This document shows positions 8,589 through 17,674 of a DNA stretch of 64,000 nucleotides, piece after piece. Each line of letters starts with the position of its first letter. The stretch's first letter is position 1. Origin of the DNA: Fimbriiglobus ruber (lineage in GTDB: Bacteria; Planctomycetota; Planctomycetia; Gemmatales; Gemmataceae). The translations under genes and the position numbers were made by a program. The stretch spans positions 248,001-312,000 of the forward strand of contig NZ_NIDE01000002.1 in the NCBI RefSeq assembly GCF_002197845.1, read 5' to 3'. The notes under the pieces are model-generated. The model was not told the origin of the DNA. It was given only the letters and a program-made list of their open reading frames with translations, and ran no database searches.

Positions 8589-9707
8589 ATGCGCGTTCTG
8601 ATTGCCACCGTCGTGACATTGTCAGTCGGGCTGGTCTTCGCGTTTGCCGGAGACGCGAAGGAGACGGCCGAAAAGGTCGAGGCCTTGAAAAAGAAATTCG
8701 ACACCGAGATGGCCGACATCAAGGACCGGTTCGAGAAGGCCACCACCGCCGCCGACCGGAAGTCGCTCCAGTCCGAGGCCCGGGAGCTGTCGATCATCTC
8801 CGCCCGGGACGCGCTCGAACTCGCCCAGGACGACCCGAAAGGCGCCGCCGGGTTCGAGGCGGCCCTGTTCGCCGTGAAGCGGGCGGGAGCGTTCGGGGCC
8901 GAGAAGGAAGTCGAGGCGGGGGCGGAGTTCATCGCCAAGAACCACCTGGACAATCCGCAGGTGAAAACCGTTCTCCCCCAGATCGCGGGCGCCGGGCGCG
9001 CCGGCCAGAAGTTCCTCCAGACCGTGGTCGAGAAGGCGACCGACAAGGACGCGCGGGCCGTGGCCCTCTATTTCCAGGGTACTTATGAAGTCGAAAAGCT
9101 CAACGACGAGGACGACGCGAAGGCGGTCGACGAACTGATCGCCAAGGCCACCGACCTGTTCGACAAGGCCGTGAAGGAGTCGCCGGAGGCGAAGGTCAGT
9201 CGGCGCACCGTGTCGAAGGAAGTCGCCGAACAGATGGAGGCGTTGAAGGCGGTCAAGAACCTCGCGGTCGGCAAGCCGGTCCCGGACGCCGAGGCCCGCG
9301 GGCTCGATGGCAAGACCGTCAAGCTCTCGGACTACAAGGGTAAAGTCGTGCTGTTCGACATCTGGGCGACGTGGTGTCCGCCGTGCCGGGCGATGATCCC
9401 GCACGAGCGGGAGATGGTGTCCAAAATGAAGGACAAGCCGTTCGCCCTCGTGAGTCTCAGCGTCGACGACGAGAAGGACACGCTGGAGCAGTTCCTCGAA
9501 AAGCAGCCGATGCCGTGGAACCACTGGTGGGACAACGGCCAGGAGAGCCCGATCCTCAAGAAGTTCCGCGTCCGCGGCTTCCCGACTCTGTTCCTCATCG
9601 ACCACACCGGCGTCATCCGCCACAAGTGGGTCGGCAGCCCCGGGAACAAGGAACTGGATAAAGCAGTCGAGGCTCTCGTGGAAAAGGCCGTCAAAACGAA
9701 AGGGTGA
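8589..9707 (+). CDS. TlpA-like thioredoxin-fold protein with helical N-terminal region
   Basis: A 372-residue exported protein. A signal peptide (MRVLIATVVTLSVGLVFAFAG) is followed by a long charged helical region (about 25-235) of repeated Ala/Lys/Glu helices, resembling the N-terminal extensions of planctomycete TlpA-family proteins. The C-terminal domain (about 240-370) is thioredoxin-like: KVVLFDIWATWCPPCRAM carries the CPPC redox pair at about 263-266, followed by the cis-proline segment RGFPTLFLID. The likely role is thiol-disulfide reduction or exchange outside the cytoplasm. A GGGAG ribosome site precedes the ATG. A hairpin follows the stop and separates it from the convergent gene. 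Confidence 0.9.
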   Translation: MRVLIATVVTLSVGLVFAFAGDAKETAEKVEALKKKFDTEMADIKDRFEKATTAADRKSLQSEARELSIISARDALELAQDDPKGAAGFEAALFAVKRAGAFGAEKEVEAGAEFIAKNHLDNPQVKTVLPQIAGAGRAGQKFLQTVVEKATDKDARAVALYFQGTYEVEKLNDEDDAKAVDELIAKATDLFDKAVKESPEAKVSRRTVSKEVAEQMEALKAVKNLAVGKPVPDAEARGLDGKTVKLSDYKGKVVLFDIWATWCPPCRAMIPHEREMVSKMKDKPFALVSLSVDDEKDTLEQFLEKQPMPWNHWWDNGQESPILKKFRVRGFPTLFLIDHTGVIRHKWVGSPGNKELDKAVEALVEKAVKTKG

Positions 9708-9715
9708 TGTGACCG

Positions 9716-9745
9716 GGGAGCCCGTCTGTCTGACGGCGGGCTCCC
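9716..9745. terminator. Hairpin between convergent genes
   Basis: Perfect 9 bp arms GGGAGCCCG (9716-9724) and CGGGCTCCC (9737-9745) sit between the stop of the TlpA-like gene and that of the convergent AtuA-like gene. There is no T-run on either side. Its position suggests a shared bidirectional terminator. Confidence 0.6.
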
Positions 9746-9746
9746 G

Positions 9747-10139
9747 TCAGCCTTGAGCAGTTTCCGATTGGACAGCCTCTCTCCCCTCTCGTGTCATCTC
9801 CGCATAATCCACCGGCACGTCGATCGGCATCCGCAGCAGCGCGAGGGCGAACGACTTCCCCTGCGTGTCCGATCGCAACGACCGGCTCGCCCCGCCGGCC
9901 AAGGCGTCGTACAGCATGAAGTTTAGCCCGCGGACGTTGGCCGCCTCGTACCGCTCCACCTTCGACGCCCCGAGCGGGGCGAAATACCGGGCGACGACCT
10001 CGGCCGTCAGGTGCGAGCGCAGCCACGCGTAACCGGCGTCGGTGTACGCGATCACGGCGACGTTCGAGTGGTTCCCCTTGTCGCCGCTGCGGCCGTGGGC
10101 GATCTCGGACAGCGGGACGCGGGCGGTCGGTGTCGTCAT
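9747..10139 (-). CDS. AtuA-like small protein (C-terminal domain of the DUF1446/AtuA family)
   Basis: A 130-residue protein matching the stand-alone C-terminal domain of AtuA-type proteins (acyclic terpene utilisation family). Hallmarks are the N-terminal HGRSGDKGNHSNVAVIAY stretch and the VRGLNFMLYDALAGGASRSLR segment followed by DTQGKSFALALL. The start at 10139 is chosen because the conserved region begins a few residues later; a longer frame reaches back to 10241. In other bacteria this domain is fused to or encoded beside the larger AtuA/DUF1446 part, which is not seen here. The biochemical role is unknown. Confidence 0.8.
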   Translation of the reverse strand: MTTPTARVPLSEIAHGRSGDKGNHSNVAVIAYTDAGYAWLRSHLTAEVVARYFAPLGASKVERYEAANVRGLNFMLYDALAGGASRSLRSDTQGKSFALALLRMPIDVPVDYAEMTREGREAVQSETAQG

Positions 10140-10227
10140 GGCGCGGGGGCCTCGGCTATTCTCGCGTCCGGGTGCCGCGGGAAGCGATGGCACGCAATAG
10201 CGTGCCCCGCGCTTGACCACAACTCGA

Positions 10228-12324
10228 TCAGTGGTCGCCAAGGTGAATGGAATCGACTTCGGCCGGCTTGGGGCGGGCCGCGCCCGGCCGGGGGGTAAAG
10301 AGGACCGAGTCGTTGGGGTCGCCCGGGTGGAGGATCGAATCCCGGCCGATGCCCTTCTTCTTCAGCTTCGTGTGTAACGTGTCGCGGGACATGCCGAGCA
10401 ACCGGGATGCCTGGCTCACGTTCCCCGCGGTCTGCAAGAGGGCCTTGCGGATCGCCCAGGTTTCGATGTCGTCGATGTTCAGGCTGGCGGGCAGGTCGGC
10501 GGGCGGTTCGGGCGCGGGCGTGTCCGCGGGCGCCGCCGGGGCCGCGGGGCCGGCGAGCGGGAGCGCGTCGGCGTCGATCACGTCCGCCTCGCTCAGGACG
10601 GCCGCGCTCTCCAGGACCGCCCGGAGCTGGCGGACGTTCCCGGGCCACGGGAACGATTGCAGTTTGCGGACGGCGCTCCCGGTCAGCCGGAACGCCCGGC
10701 GGCACTGGGTCGACAGCCGTTCGAGGAAGAATCGGGCGAGTTCCGGAATATCTTCCGGGTGTTCGCGGAGCGGGGGCACACGGAGGTTAATAACGTTCAA
10801 CCGGAACAGCAGGTCGCGGCGGAACCGGCCGGCGCGGACCTCTTCCTCCAGGTCCCGGTGGGTGGCCGCCACGACCCGGACGTCGACCTTCACGTCCCGC
10901 GTGCCGCCGACCGGGCGGAACGAATTGCCCTCGATCGCCCGCAGCAGCTTCGCCTGGGATTCGAGCGAGAGTTCGCCGACCTCGTCCAGGAACAGGGTGC
11001 CGTCGTCGGCCTGCTCGAACAACCCGGGGTGGTCGCGGTCGGCCCCGCTGAACGCGCCCTTGCGGTAGCCGAACAGCTCGGCCTCCAGCAACGTCGGGGC
11101 GATGGCGGCGCAGTTGACCACGACCAGCGGGCCGTGGCCGCGCGGGCCGTTCCGGTGCAGCGCCTGGGCGACGAGTTCCTTCCCAGCACCGCTTTCGCCG
11201 TGGATCAGGACGGTCACCGGTTGAGGAGCGGCCCGGGCGATCGTCTGCCGCAGGTTCATGATCGCGGCGCTGTCCCCGATCAACTCGTCGGCAACCGGGG
11301 CGACGACCCGCAGCCGGGAGTTTTCCGCTTCGAGTTTGCGGCGGGCGCGGTGGATGTCAAGGCTCGGGGCCAGGAACCCGGCGACCGCCTCCAGGAACCG
11401 CATGTCCCGCTCGGCGAAGATCCGCCCGGTCCGGTAAACGTGCAAGGCGGCGAACGGCGCCCCGTCGTGCCCGGCGAGCGGCAGGCAGATCGCGTCCGTG
11501 AACGCGGACAGGCTCTCGCCCGGGTCGGAATCCGGGCCGTCTTCGAACAGCCAGGTCGCCCGCCGGGTCTCGCGGACACGGGCGGTCAACCGCCGGCTGA
11601 GCCGACCGTCCACGATCGACTTCTCCGGGTGGACGACCTTGGGGGTCGGGTCGGACGGGTCGAGCCCCAAGTATCCGACGACCCGGGCGGACGTCTGGTT
11701 CAGGATGGTCCGCAGGGTGTGGTGGATCAGGTCGTACCGCTCGGTGATCGCGAGGGCGGCGGTCATGTACCGGCAGAGGGCGTCGAGTTCGTCCACCCGC
11801 AGGCGGTCGCCGTCCGGGTCCGCGTCACCGGGGTCGCCGGGGTCTTCGCCCTCGTGGGTGTCACCCGGCATTTCGCGGTAAACCAGTTCGTGAACTTTGG
11901 TCTCCGCCCGGGTGACGGCGGCAGTCGCGAGCGGCGGGGGCGTACCCCGACGGGCCGCCCCGCCCGACGAGGCGGGGGCCGCGACCTCGGCTTCGACGGC
12001 GGGCAGCATCATCGTCTTCGGTCCGGTCATCGTCCCGACCGTAAAGACGAACTGGACGTCCCCGATTTGCAGCACCGAACCGTCGTCCAGGTCGACCGCC
12101 CCGTTGACCCGGACCCCGTTGACCCGGGTTCCGTTCAGCCCGAAGTCGCGGATCACCCAGCGGTTATCGTCGAAATAAATTTTCGCGTGGAGGCGGGAGA
12201 CGATGTCGCACCGGATCACGATCGCGTTTTCGCGGCCGCGGCCGAGGGTGGCGGGGTGCGCGGGGGAGAGGTCGAGGGCGGTCGGGACCGCGTCCCCGGT
12301 CTCCAGAACGAGCCGAGCGAGCAT
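10228..12324 (-). CDS. FHA-GAF sigma-54-dependent transcriptional activator
   Basis: A 698-residue bacterial enhancer-binding protein. The start at 12324 follows AGGAGGA by nine bases; a longer frame to 12360 lacks this. Order: FHA phosphothreonine-binding domain (about 1-105; LGRGRENAIVIR, SRLHAKIY, GLNGTRVNG); GAF-like sensor (about 170-345); AAA+ sigma-54 domain (about 355-590) with Walker A GESGAGKE (about 374), Walker B GTLFLDEV (about 440) and arginine-finger helices; and a Fis-type helix-turn-helix (about 640-690; NVSQASRLLGMSRDTLHTKLKKKG). The sigma-54 contact loop reads GAFSGA rather than GAFTGA. The FHA domain suggests control by Ser/Thr kinases. Target genes are not evident. Confidence 0.93.
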   Translation of the reverse strand: MLARLVLETGDAVPTALDLSPAHPATLGRGRENAIVIRCDIVSRLHAKIYFDDNRWVIRDFGLNGTRVNGVRVNGAVDLDDGSVLQIGDVQFVFTVGTMTGPKTMMLPAVEAEVAAPASSGGAARRGTPPPLATAAVTRAETKVHELVYREMPGDTHEGEDPGDPGDADPDGDRLRVDELDALCRYMTAALAITERYDLIHHTLRTILNQTSARVVGYLGLDPSDPTPKVVHPEKSIVDGRLSRRLTARVRETRRATWLFEDGPDSDPGESLSAFTDAICLPLAGHDGAPFAALHVYRTGRIFAERDMRFLEAVAGFLAPSLDIHRARRKLEAENSRLRVVAPVADELIGDSAAIMNLRQTIARAAPQPVTVLIHGESGAGKELVAQALHRNGPRGHGPLVVVNCAAIAPTLLEAELFGYRKGAFSGADRDHPGLFEQADDGTLFLDEVGELSLESQAKLLRAIEGNSFRPVGGTRDVKVDVRVVAATHRDLEEEVRAGRFRRDLLFRLNVINLRVPPLREHPEDIPELARFFLERLSTQCRRAFRLTGSAVRKLQSFPWPGNVRQLRAVLESAAVLSEADVIDADALPLAGPAAPAAPADTPAPEPPADLPASLNIDDIETWAIRKALLQTAGNVSQASRLLGMSRDTLHTKLKKKGIGRDSILHPGDPNDSVLFTPRPGAARPKPAEVDSIHLGDH

Positions 12325-12551
12325 CCGCGGCGGTCCTCCTGATTCGGGCGCGGGCGACAACCTGCATTACTCTAGCACCGAAATGGCCGGTCCGGCAGTC
12401 TCCCCCGTTTAAGGGGTGGCCCCGACGGCGGCCGCGGTGCGACCGGGGCACCGTACCGGCACCCACGGGTCGCCCAATTCCCGGTACGATATAAGTTAAC
12501 TATGAGACGCGCCCGATACCAGGGCGCGCGGACCTTGCCGCGGAGGGGATC

Positions 12552-13127
12552 GTGCAGACCGTCATCGAGGGCCGGGCGTACGTACTCGGGGACAACGTCG
12601 ACACCGACCAGATCATTCCGGCCGAGTATCTGACGTACAACCCGGCGATTCCCGAAGAGTACAAAATGTTCGGCAAGTTCGCCTTAAGCGGCGTGCCGGC
12701 CGGCGGGGCGGGGCTCCCGAAGGGGCACATCCCGTTCCACACCCCGGGCGGCGACGAGTACGTCTCCCCGTACAAAATCATCGTCGGTGGCAAGAATTTC
12801 GGCTGCGGGTCGAGCCGCGAACACGCCCCGATCGCGCTGGCGGCGGCCGGTATCGCCTGCGTGGTCGCCGAATTTTACGCCCGCATCTTTTACCGGAACT
12901 CGATCAACGGCGCGTACCTCGTCCCGATCGAGTCCGAAGCCCGGCTCGCCGACCGGGTTTGCACCGGCGACACCCTCCGGATCGACCTGGCCGCGAACGA
13001 GTTGGTCAACCAGACGACCGGCGACGTTTGGAAATTGCGGCCGCTCGGGGACGTGGTCCCGATCATTGAGGCCGGCGGCATTTTCGAGTACGCCAAGTCG
13101 GTCGGGATGCTGCCGGCGGGCAAATAA
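12552..13127 (+). CDS. leuD: 3-isopropylmalate dehydratase small subunit (LeuD-like)
   Basis: A 191-residue aconitase-superfamily small subunit (swivel domain). It starts at a GTG with GGAGG five bases upstream. Signatures: GDNVDTDQIIPAEYL near the N-terminus, and GGKNFGCGSSREHAPIALAAAGI (about 79-101) containing the substrate-binding SSREH loop. With the large subunit (LeuC, not in the window) it isomerises 2- to 3-isopropylmalate in leucine synthesis. Sequence features are also compatible with homoaconitase- or methylsuccinate-type small subunits, so the exact substrate is not certain. The neighbours are unrelated: a divergent regulator and a glycosyltransferase. Confidence 0.88.
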   Translation: MQTVIEGRAYVLGDNVDTDQIIPAEYLTYNPAIPEEYKMFGKFALSGVPAGGAGLPKGHIPFHTPGGDEYVSPYKIIVGGKNFGCGSSREHAPIALAAAGIACVVAEFYARIFYRNSINGAYLVPIESEARLADRVCTGDTLRIDLAANELVNQTTGDVWKLRPLGDVVPIIEAGGIFEYAKSVGMLPAGK

Positions 13128-13294
13128 CACGACCCGCGGAAGCAACTCCGGAATGCCGCCCGGGGAAGACTTCATCTTGCAGCCCGGTTTCTGTCGATAT
13201 TAATGAGAGTACCATGAGTCGAACGGGTCCGCTTCAGGCGGGCCCTGTCCCCACCCCGCGCGACTCGCTCGCGCGGGCGACCCATAAGGTGCGG

Positions 13295-14605
13295 ATGACG
13301 ATCCCTCGTTGGAACTGGCCCGCGCTCGCGGCAGTACTCTGGGTGTGCGGAGTTTCGGGGATCGCCGTCGAGGCGTACCTGCGCCCGCGCGGGCGGACGG
13401 TCTTCGACATCTATGCCGTCGCCGGCCACCGGTGGTGGGCGGGCGAAGACCTGTACACGCGGCAGGTCGAAACGCGGGAATTCTTCCGGTACAGCCCGGC
13501 GGCGGCCATCGCCCTCCGCCCGTTCGTCGCGCTCCCGCCCGGGGCCGGAAACGCGGCGTGGAAAGTCGCGAACGCGGGTGTCTTTTTGTTCGGGACGTGG
13601 GTCTGGTGCCGCCGCGGGGTGCCGCGGCCGCTCTCCCGGAACCAGACCGCGTGGGTGTTCCTGCTCGCCAGTCCGCTCGCGATGACGAGCCTGCACATCG
13701 GCCAGGCGAACCTGATGACGACGGGGTTCGTGCTGCTCGGGCTGGCGGCGGCGGCCCAGGACCGGTGGTGGCGGGCGGCCGCGTTCGTGGCCGCGGCCAC
13801 ACTCATCAAGGTCTTCCCGATCGCCCTCGCGTTGCTCCTCGGCAGCCTGTACTGGCGGCAATTCCCCCTCCGCTTCGCGGTCGTCCTGGCCGCCGGGTTG
13901 GTCCTCCCGTTCCTCGCGCAATCCCCGGACGTGGTCGCCCGACAGTACGAGAGTTGGTACACCCACCTGACCGAAAGCAACGACCTCAATTACGACCGGC
14001 TCCGGTCGCTGAACATGATGCTCGGCGTCTACAGCCGGGGCGCGCCCGACGTCCCGGCGGCGTTCGACCCGCAATCGAAGGAATATCTCGCCGAGCGAGA
14101 CCGCCGGTGGTTCAGCCAGTCCCGCATCCTGTTCGGCCCGCTAGTGTTTACGCTGATCGGCACCGCGGCCGGCGGGCTGGTGTTCGCGGCGTGCGCCTGG
14201 TCCGCCCGGTGGTCCGATCGCCGCGCGCTCCTGACGCGGGCGGGCGCGTGGTTTTTCGTCTGGGTGTTGCTGTTCAGCCCGGCGACCGAAAACCCGACGT
14301 ATTCGATCGTCGCGCCGGTGATCGCGTGGGCGGCGGTCGAATCGTTCCGCGGCGGCGGTCCCTGGGCCTGGGTCAGCGGGGTGGTACTCCTCACGTCCAT
14401 TTTCCTGATGGGCCCGTCCGTTACCGACGTGACGACCCCGCACGGCCGCGAGTTCCTGGACCGGTACACCGTCACGACGCTCGGCGCGGTGCTGTTTCAG
14501 CTGTGGCTGATCGCGAACCTGGTGCGGGACTGGCTCCGGAGCAAGAGCGGGGCGGTGGAAGCAGAGGGAGTCGCGAAGGCCGAAGTTACTCAGGGAGTGA
14601 ACTGA
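13295..14605 (+). CDS. Glycosyltransferase family 87-type (DUF2029) integral membrane protein
   Basis: About 436 residues with many transmembrane helices, resembling GT87/DUF2029 polyprenyl-phosphate-sugar-dependent mannosyltransferases. Family-like features are an early loop with Asp-Ile-Tyr-Ala (FDIYAVAGHRWWAGEDLYT), a Phe-Arg-Tyr-Ser-Pro block (EFFRYSPAAAIALRPF), LHIGQANLMTTGFVLLG, and FVAAATLIKVFPIALAL with its conserved Lys. The start at 13295 is preferred (AAGG upstream, first helix follows soon after); 13214 is an alternative. It probably adds a sugar to a lipid-linked glycan or cell-surface polymer; acceptor and sugar are unknown. Confidence 0.8.
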   Translation: MTIPRWNWPALAAVLWVCGVSGIAVEAYLRPRGRTVFDIYAVAGHRWWAGEDLYTRQVETREFFRYSPAAAIALRPFVALPPGAGNAAWKVANAGVFLFGTWVWCRRGVPRPLSRNQTAWVFLLASPLAMTSLHIGQANLMTTGFVLLGLAAAAQDRWWRAAAFVAAATLIKVFPIALALLLGSLYWRQFPLRFAVVLAAGLVLPFLAQSPDVVARQYESWYTHLTESNDLNYDRLRSLNMMLGVYSRGAPDVPAAFDPQSKEYLAERDRRWFSQSRILFGPLVFTLIGTAAGGLVFAACAWSARWSDRRALLTRAGAWFFVWVLLFSPATENPTYSIVAPVIAWAAVESFRGGGPWAWVSGVVLLTSIFLMGPSVTDVTTPHGREFLDRYTVTTLGAVLFQLWLIANLVRDWLRSKSGAVEAEGVAKAEVTQGVN

Positions 14606-14807
14606 TAACTTCGGTTAGTTTAAACAGAATAGACGAATCGTTTTCTGCCATTTCCATTGACGCCCAGATACTGAACGTACAGACTTGGTTCGGACTGTAG
14701 GGTGATGTTGCCCCTCGGCCGGAATTTGTATGATTCCAGAGTCTCAGAAGTCGGGATCGGTCCGAAATGTTTCTGTCGAATTCCAATCGGCGAGCGGAGT
14801 GCGGTCG

Positions 14808-15146
14808 ATGAGCCGCAACTTCTGGATCGTACTGCCCTGCGCCGTTGCCCTAACGCTTTTGCTGTTTGCGGCATGGTATCCTTACACCGGTGCCGGACGG
14901 CAACGGTACAACATGCAACTGGCCGAAGAACGGCTACCGACAGTGCGAGCCATCCTTGATGCTGACCTGCGGTTCCGCGAGGTCCAGACCGGGGTGTACA
15001 CCGGCCAGGACGGGGCGGTCGGCTTCTTCGGCACGGTCGAAACGGCCGACGATCTTTTCCGGCTGATGCGAGCGGTAGCCGCCGAGCGCTTGCCAGTACC
15101 GATCTCCTGGCAGGTTCAGGTGCTTGCCGAGGAAGCAGGGCGGTAA
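14808..15146 (+). CDS. Small membrane-anchored protein, unknown
   Basis: A 112-residue product. The start at 14808 has GGAG eight bases upstream. It has one N-terminal transmembrane helix (FWIVLPCAVALTLLLFAAWY), then a soluble part with the pattern LPTVRAILDADLRFREVQTGVYTG and a DGAVGFFGTVETADDLFRLM segment. The soluble region looks like a small alpha/beta fold facing the outside. I do not recognise the family. It opens a run of five small genes of unknown function on the plus strand. Confidence 0.65.
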   Translation: MSRNFWIVLPCAVALTLLLFAAWYPYTGAGRQRYNMQLAEERLPTVRAILDADLRFREVQTGVYTGQDGAVGFFGTVETADDLFRLMRAVAAERLPVPISWQVQVLAEEAGR

Positions 15147-15305
15147 TGTCGAATCGGGTACTGTGACAGACAGCGGGGTTACCGGCCCGGGTCGATCGCC
15201 ATACCCACGTCGGTCGCCATTGCAAACCTCCCGAACAGGTCGGGCAACACCTTCACCGTACCGAATACAACTTCCGCAAATTTTTTAGGCCCCGAGAGTC
15301 TTCTG

Positions 15306-15926
15306 ATGGGCGTGAGTGACTGGCTGCGTCGCGTGTTTCACGCACCCGTGCCCCCGTCGGAGCCCGAACCCGGGCTACCTTTCGCCTCGCGGTCGGACAA
15401 CGGGCCATCCGTTTCCCCAGCCGTCTCGTCTCGGCAATCCGGCGGAAACACCCGGCGGCCAGGGGAGAGCCCGCCGGACGCGGCTACTGTGGACAGAGCC
15501 ATTGACGTGCTGTTGCTTTACACGGAAACGAATCAGGACGAAATGCTCGCTCTGCTGGAGGGCTGTGGCCTGACCCCGCCCGAAGCATGGCGGGCCTCAC
15601 AGTTCCTCCCCATCGCCTTTGCCCATGTCGTGTTTCGAAGGACCGGGGTACGGTTCCAACCGGGATATGACCTCCTGGACCCGGACACCGGGGAAAAGGG
15701 CTCGTTCCTCCTGGCCGACGAGCCCCTTTACGTGGCGGCCGTGACATCGGCCGAGCGACGGCTCGCCACGGGTTGCACGGCCCAGCAGTTATTTCCGGTG
15801 TTCGGTCGCAGCGCGGAATACGGGGTCATCCAGAAGATCGCGGGACCGGGCGGACAACTGGACGGCGTTGTACTCACCGAGCCGTTGCTGATGTCGTTCG
15901 GAGATAATGAGGCGGACCAACCCTGA
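15306..15926 (+). CDS. Hypothetical soluble protein
   Basis: A 206-residue product. The first 55 residues are Pro/Ser-rich and probably disordered (MGVSDWLRRVFHAPVPPSEPEPG and onward). The rest looks like a compact mixed alpha/beta domain: LLLYTETNQDEMLALLEGCGL, EAWRASQFLPIAFAHVVFRRTGVRF, and a C-terminal VLTEPLLMSFGDN. No signal peptide or membrane segment is seen. I do not recognise the family and infer no function. It lies among other small unknown genes on the same strand with gaps of 150-250 bases, so it is probably transcribed separately. Confidence 0.6.
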   Translation: MGVSDWLRRVFHAPVPPSEPEPGLPFASRSDNGPSVSPAVSSRQSGGNTRRPGESPPDAATVDRAIDVLLLYTETNQDEMLALLEGCGLTPPEAWRASQFLPIAFAHVVFRRTGVRFQPGYDLLDPDTGEKGSFLLADEPLYVAAVTSAERRLATGCTAQQLFPVFGRSAEYGVIQKIAGPGGQLDGVVLTEPLLMSFGDNEADQP

Positions 15927-16168
15927 CATCGACCGCGGGTGGGTACCGCGGGTGGGTGGACGTGTTCGGATACGCGATGCTGGCCGACGAGTGGACCAGG
16001 CGATTCCGAAACTGATTCCGGTGTCCCGCGCGTGATCCGGAATACCAGAGCAGAGACGCACCGAATCCGACGCCCGCCGAACTCGACCGGCGTGTAAACT
16101 GTCTGGGGTTTATAACTCGCCACGCCCGGTCGGGTAGGCTTAGTCGTTCGGCTACGGAGAGATCGCCT

Positions 16169-16629
16169 ATGATCTGCCAGGATTGTGGGGTCGAGGCCGA
16201 GACGAAGCACGTCTCGTTCCACCAAAACATTGGGGCCCTGGTCGTTCGGTTCCCCAAATCGATCGAGGGCGCCTGTGCAAGTCTTGCATCAACAAGCACT
16301 TTTGGGGGATGACGGCGACGACCTTGTTCCTGGGGTGGTGGGGGACCATTTCGTTCATCGTGACGCCCTTCCTCCTGCTGAACAACATCGGCCGCTACCT
16401 GTTTTGCCTCGGCATGTCCCCGGTCCCATCCGGGGCGATGCCTCCGGAATTGACCGACGACGCCGTTGAGCGGATCAAGCCCCACGTCTCGGACCTGTTC
16501 GACCGGCTGAACCAAGGCGAAGATCTCGCGGCGGTCGCGCCGATCATCGCGGACCGCGCGGGCGTCAGCCCGGGCCAGGTCGCTTTGTTCGTTCAGGCAG
16601 TCGTCCGGGCACACGCGCAGCAAGAGTGA
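16169..16629 (+). pseudogene. Frameshifted zinc-ribbon/two-helix membrane protein
   Basis: Two frames together encode one plausible protein. From 16169 one frame reads MICQDCGVEAETKHVSFHQN and continues to about 16267, then hits a stop at 16310. The next frame (-1) continues with RLCKSCINKHFWGMTATT, two membrane helices (TLFLGWWGTISFIV and TPFLLLNNIGRYLFCLG) and a soluble tail to 16629. The CxxC in the first part and CxxC in the second make one zinc ribbon only if joined. One missing base near the G run at 16267-16269 explains the shift. It is either a sequence error or a recent knock-out. Confidence 0.75.
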
Positions 16630-16711
16630 CGGCCGGGCGGAAGAGGGTCACGCCTGCCCAATCCACGGCGGGTTGTTGACGTTATCGTTCGGGAGGAAAG
16701 GAGGGCCGACG

Positions 16712-16954
16712 GTGACGCTACCGAAATGGAACAACGACTGGGAAAAACCGGACCCTCTCCGCGGTCAGCGAGGCTGGAGCCGGCACCATTACGCCACCGT
16801 GTTCGTCGCGGCGGTCGTGCTGGCGATCGCATTCGGTCTGGTGATGCCGGTCGTGGTAAAATTGCGTCGCCAGGAACAAGAGATGGACCGGCTCTACGAA
16901 GAACTCAGAACCGCAATGGCCTTGGCGGCGTCAAGTCTACCCGTGGTCCGGTGA
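16712..16954 (+). CDS. Small single-pass membrane protein, unknown
   Basis: An 80-residue product from a GTG start at 16712 with AAGGAGG seven bases upstream, a strong site that decides this start over the ATG at 16673. It has a charged N-terminus (LPKWNNDWEKPDPLRGQRGW), one transmembrane helix (ATVFVAAVVLAIAFGLVMPVV), and a short amphipathic coiled-coil-like tail (KLRRQEQEMDRLYEELRTAM). The family is not recognised. The layout (soluble head, one helix, coiled coil) could suit a small adaptor, but that is speculation. Confidence 0.65.
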   Translation: MTLPKWNNDWEKPDPLRGQRGWSRHHYATVFVAAVVLAIAFGLVMPVVVKLRRQEQEMDRLYEELRTAMALAASSLPVVR

Positions 16955-17084
16955 GAGGTCGTTTGGGTGGTCGCCTGGGATAGCGGCAGGGTCGCGACCG
17001 AATCATCACACCTGATTGTGGAGTTCGATCACTTTACTCATTTCGGCCGGAAGAATCCTTCATGGGCGAATGAGGAGACGAACA

Positions 17085-17528
17085 ATGATCCTTGAGGAGC
17101 CCGAGTCCCGTATCCTTATCGTGCAATACCTGTTGCTGACAGTCCGGGAAGGGCACGACCGACTTCGATTCAGCCCCGGTCAGACGTGCTGGTATGATGC
17201 GATCAGCCGACGGGGTGAGCAACTACTGGATTGGATCGGCCCGTCCGCAGAAACTGCCCAGGAGTTCCCCGCTCTGCTTGCCAACTTCGTTCGTCCGCAA
17301 GGGCTGTGGTCCCGACTCCGACGGTGGTACCGGCGGCGGTCGGATGGCTCTGAATCCGGCTCATTCCGGTTCCCAGTCGGTCACGAACACATCGGAGTGG
17401 AATACCGAGTTCGATGGGCGCGAGGGAAGTTAGCGGAACTTGAAATCTCGATAGATTCGGCGGATACCCTGGCAGATGTGGCACGTGATGAGCTGAAAAA
17501 AACGTTGCCCAGAACACGACCCGAGTGA
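17085..17528 (+). CDS. Hypothetical soluble protein
   Basis: A 147-residue product; the start at 17085 has GAGGAG seven bases upstream. There is no signal peptide or membrane helix. The sequence has an N-terminal alpha/beta part (ILIVQYLLLTVREGHDRLRF), a basic middle (LWSRLRRWYRRRSDG) and a beta-rich end (VGVEYRVRW-type strand, then LAELEISIDSADTLADVARD). The family is not recognised and no function is inferred. It lies between a small membrane protein and an alpha/beta hydrolase on the same strand. Confidence 0.55.
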   Translation: MILEEPESRILIVQYLLLTVREGHDRLRFSPGQTCWYDAISRRGEQLLDWIGPSAETAQEFPALLANFVRPQGLWSRLRRWYRRRSDGSESGSFRFPVGHEHIGVEYRVRWARGKLAELEISIDSADTLADVARDELKKTLPRTRPE

Positions 17529-17674
17529 CCAAGGGTGGACTGGGCCTACTCAAACCCATGTACTTGGGGGAACTGGGAAGGTGCAGAACGCACCACGCGA
17601 TTCGCTTCCGGGTCGACTCGGTGCAATGGAAAATGCTGGTAAACTCAGGTCTTCTCTCAGTGTCGGAGATCGGT

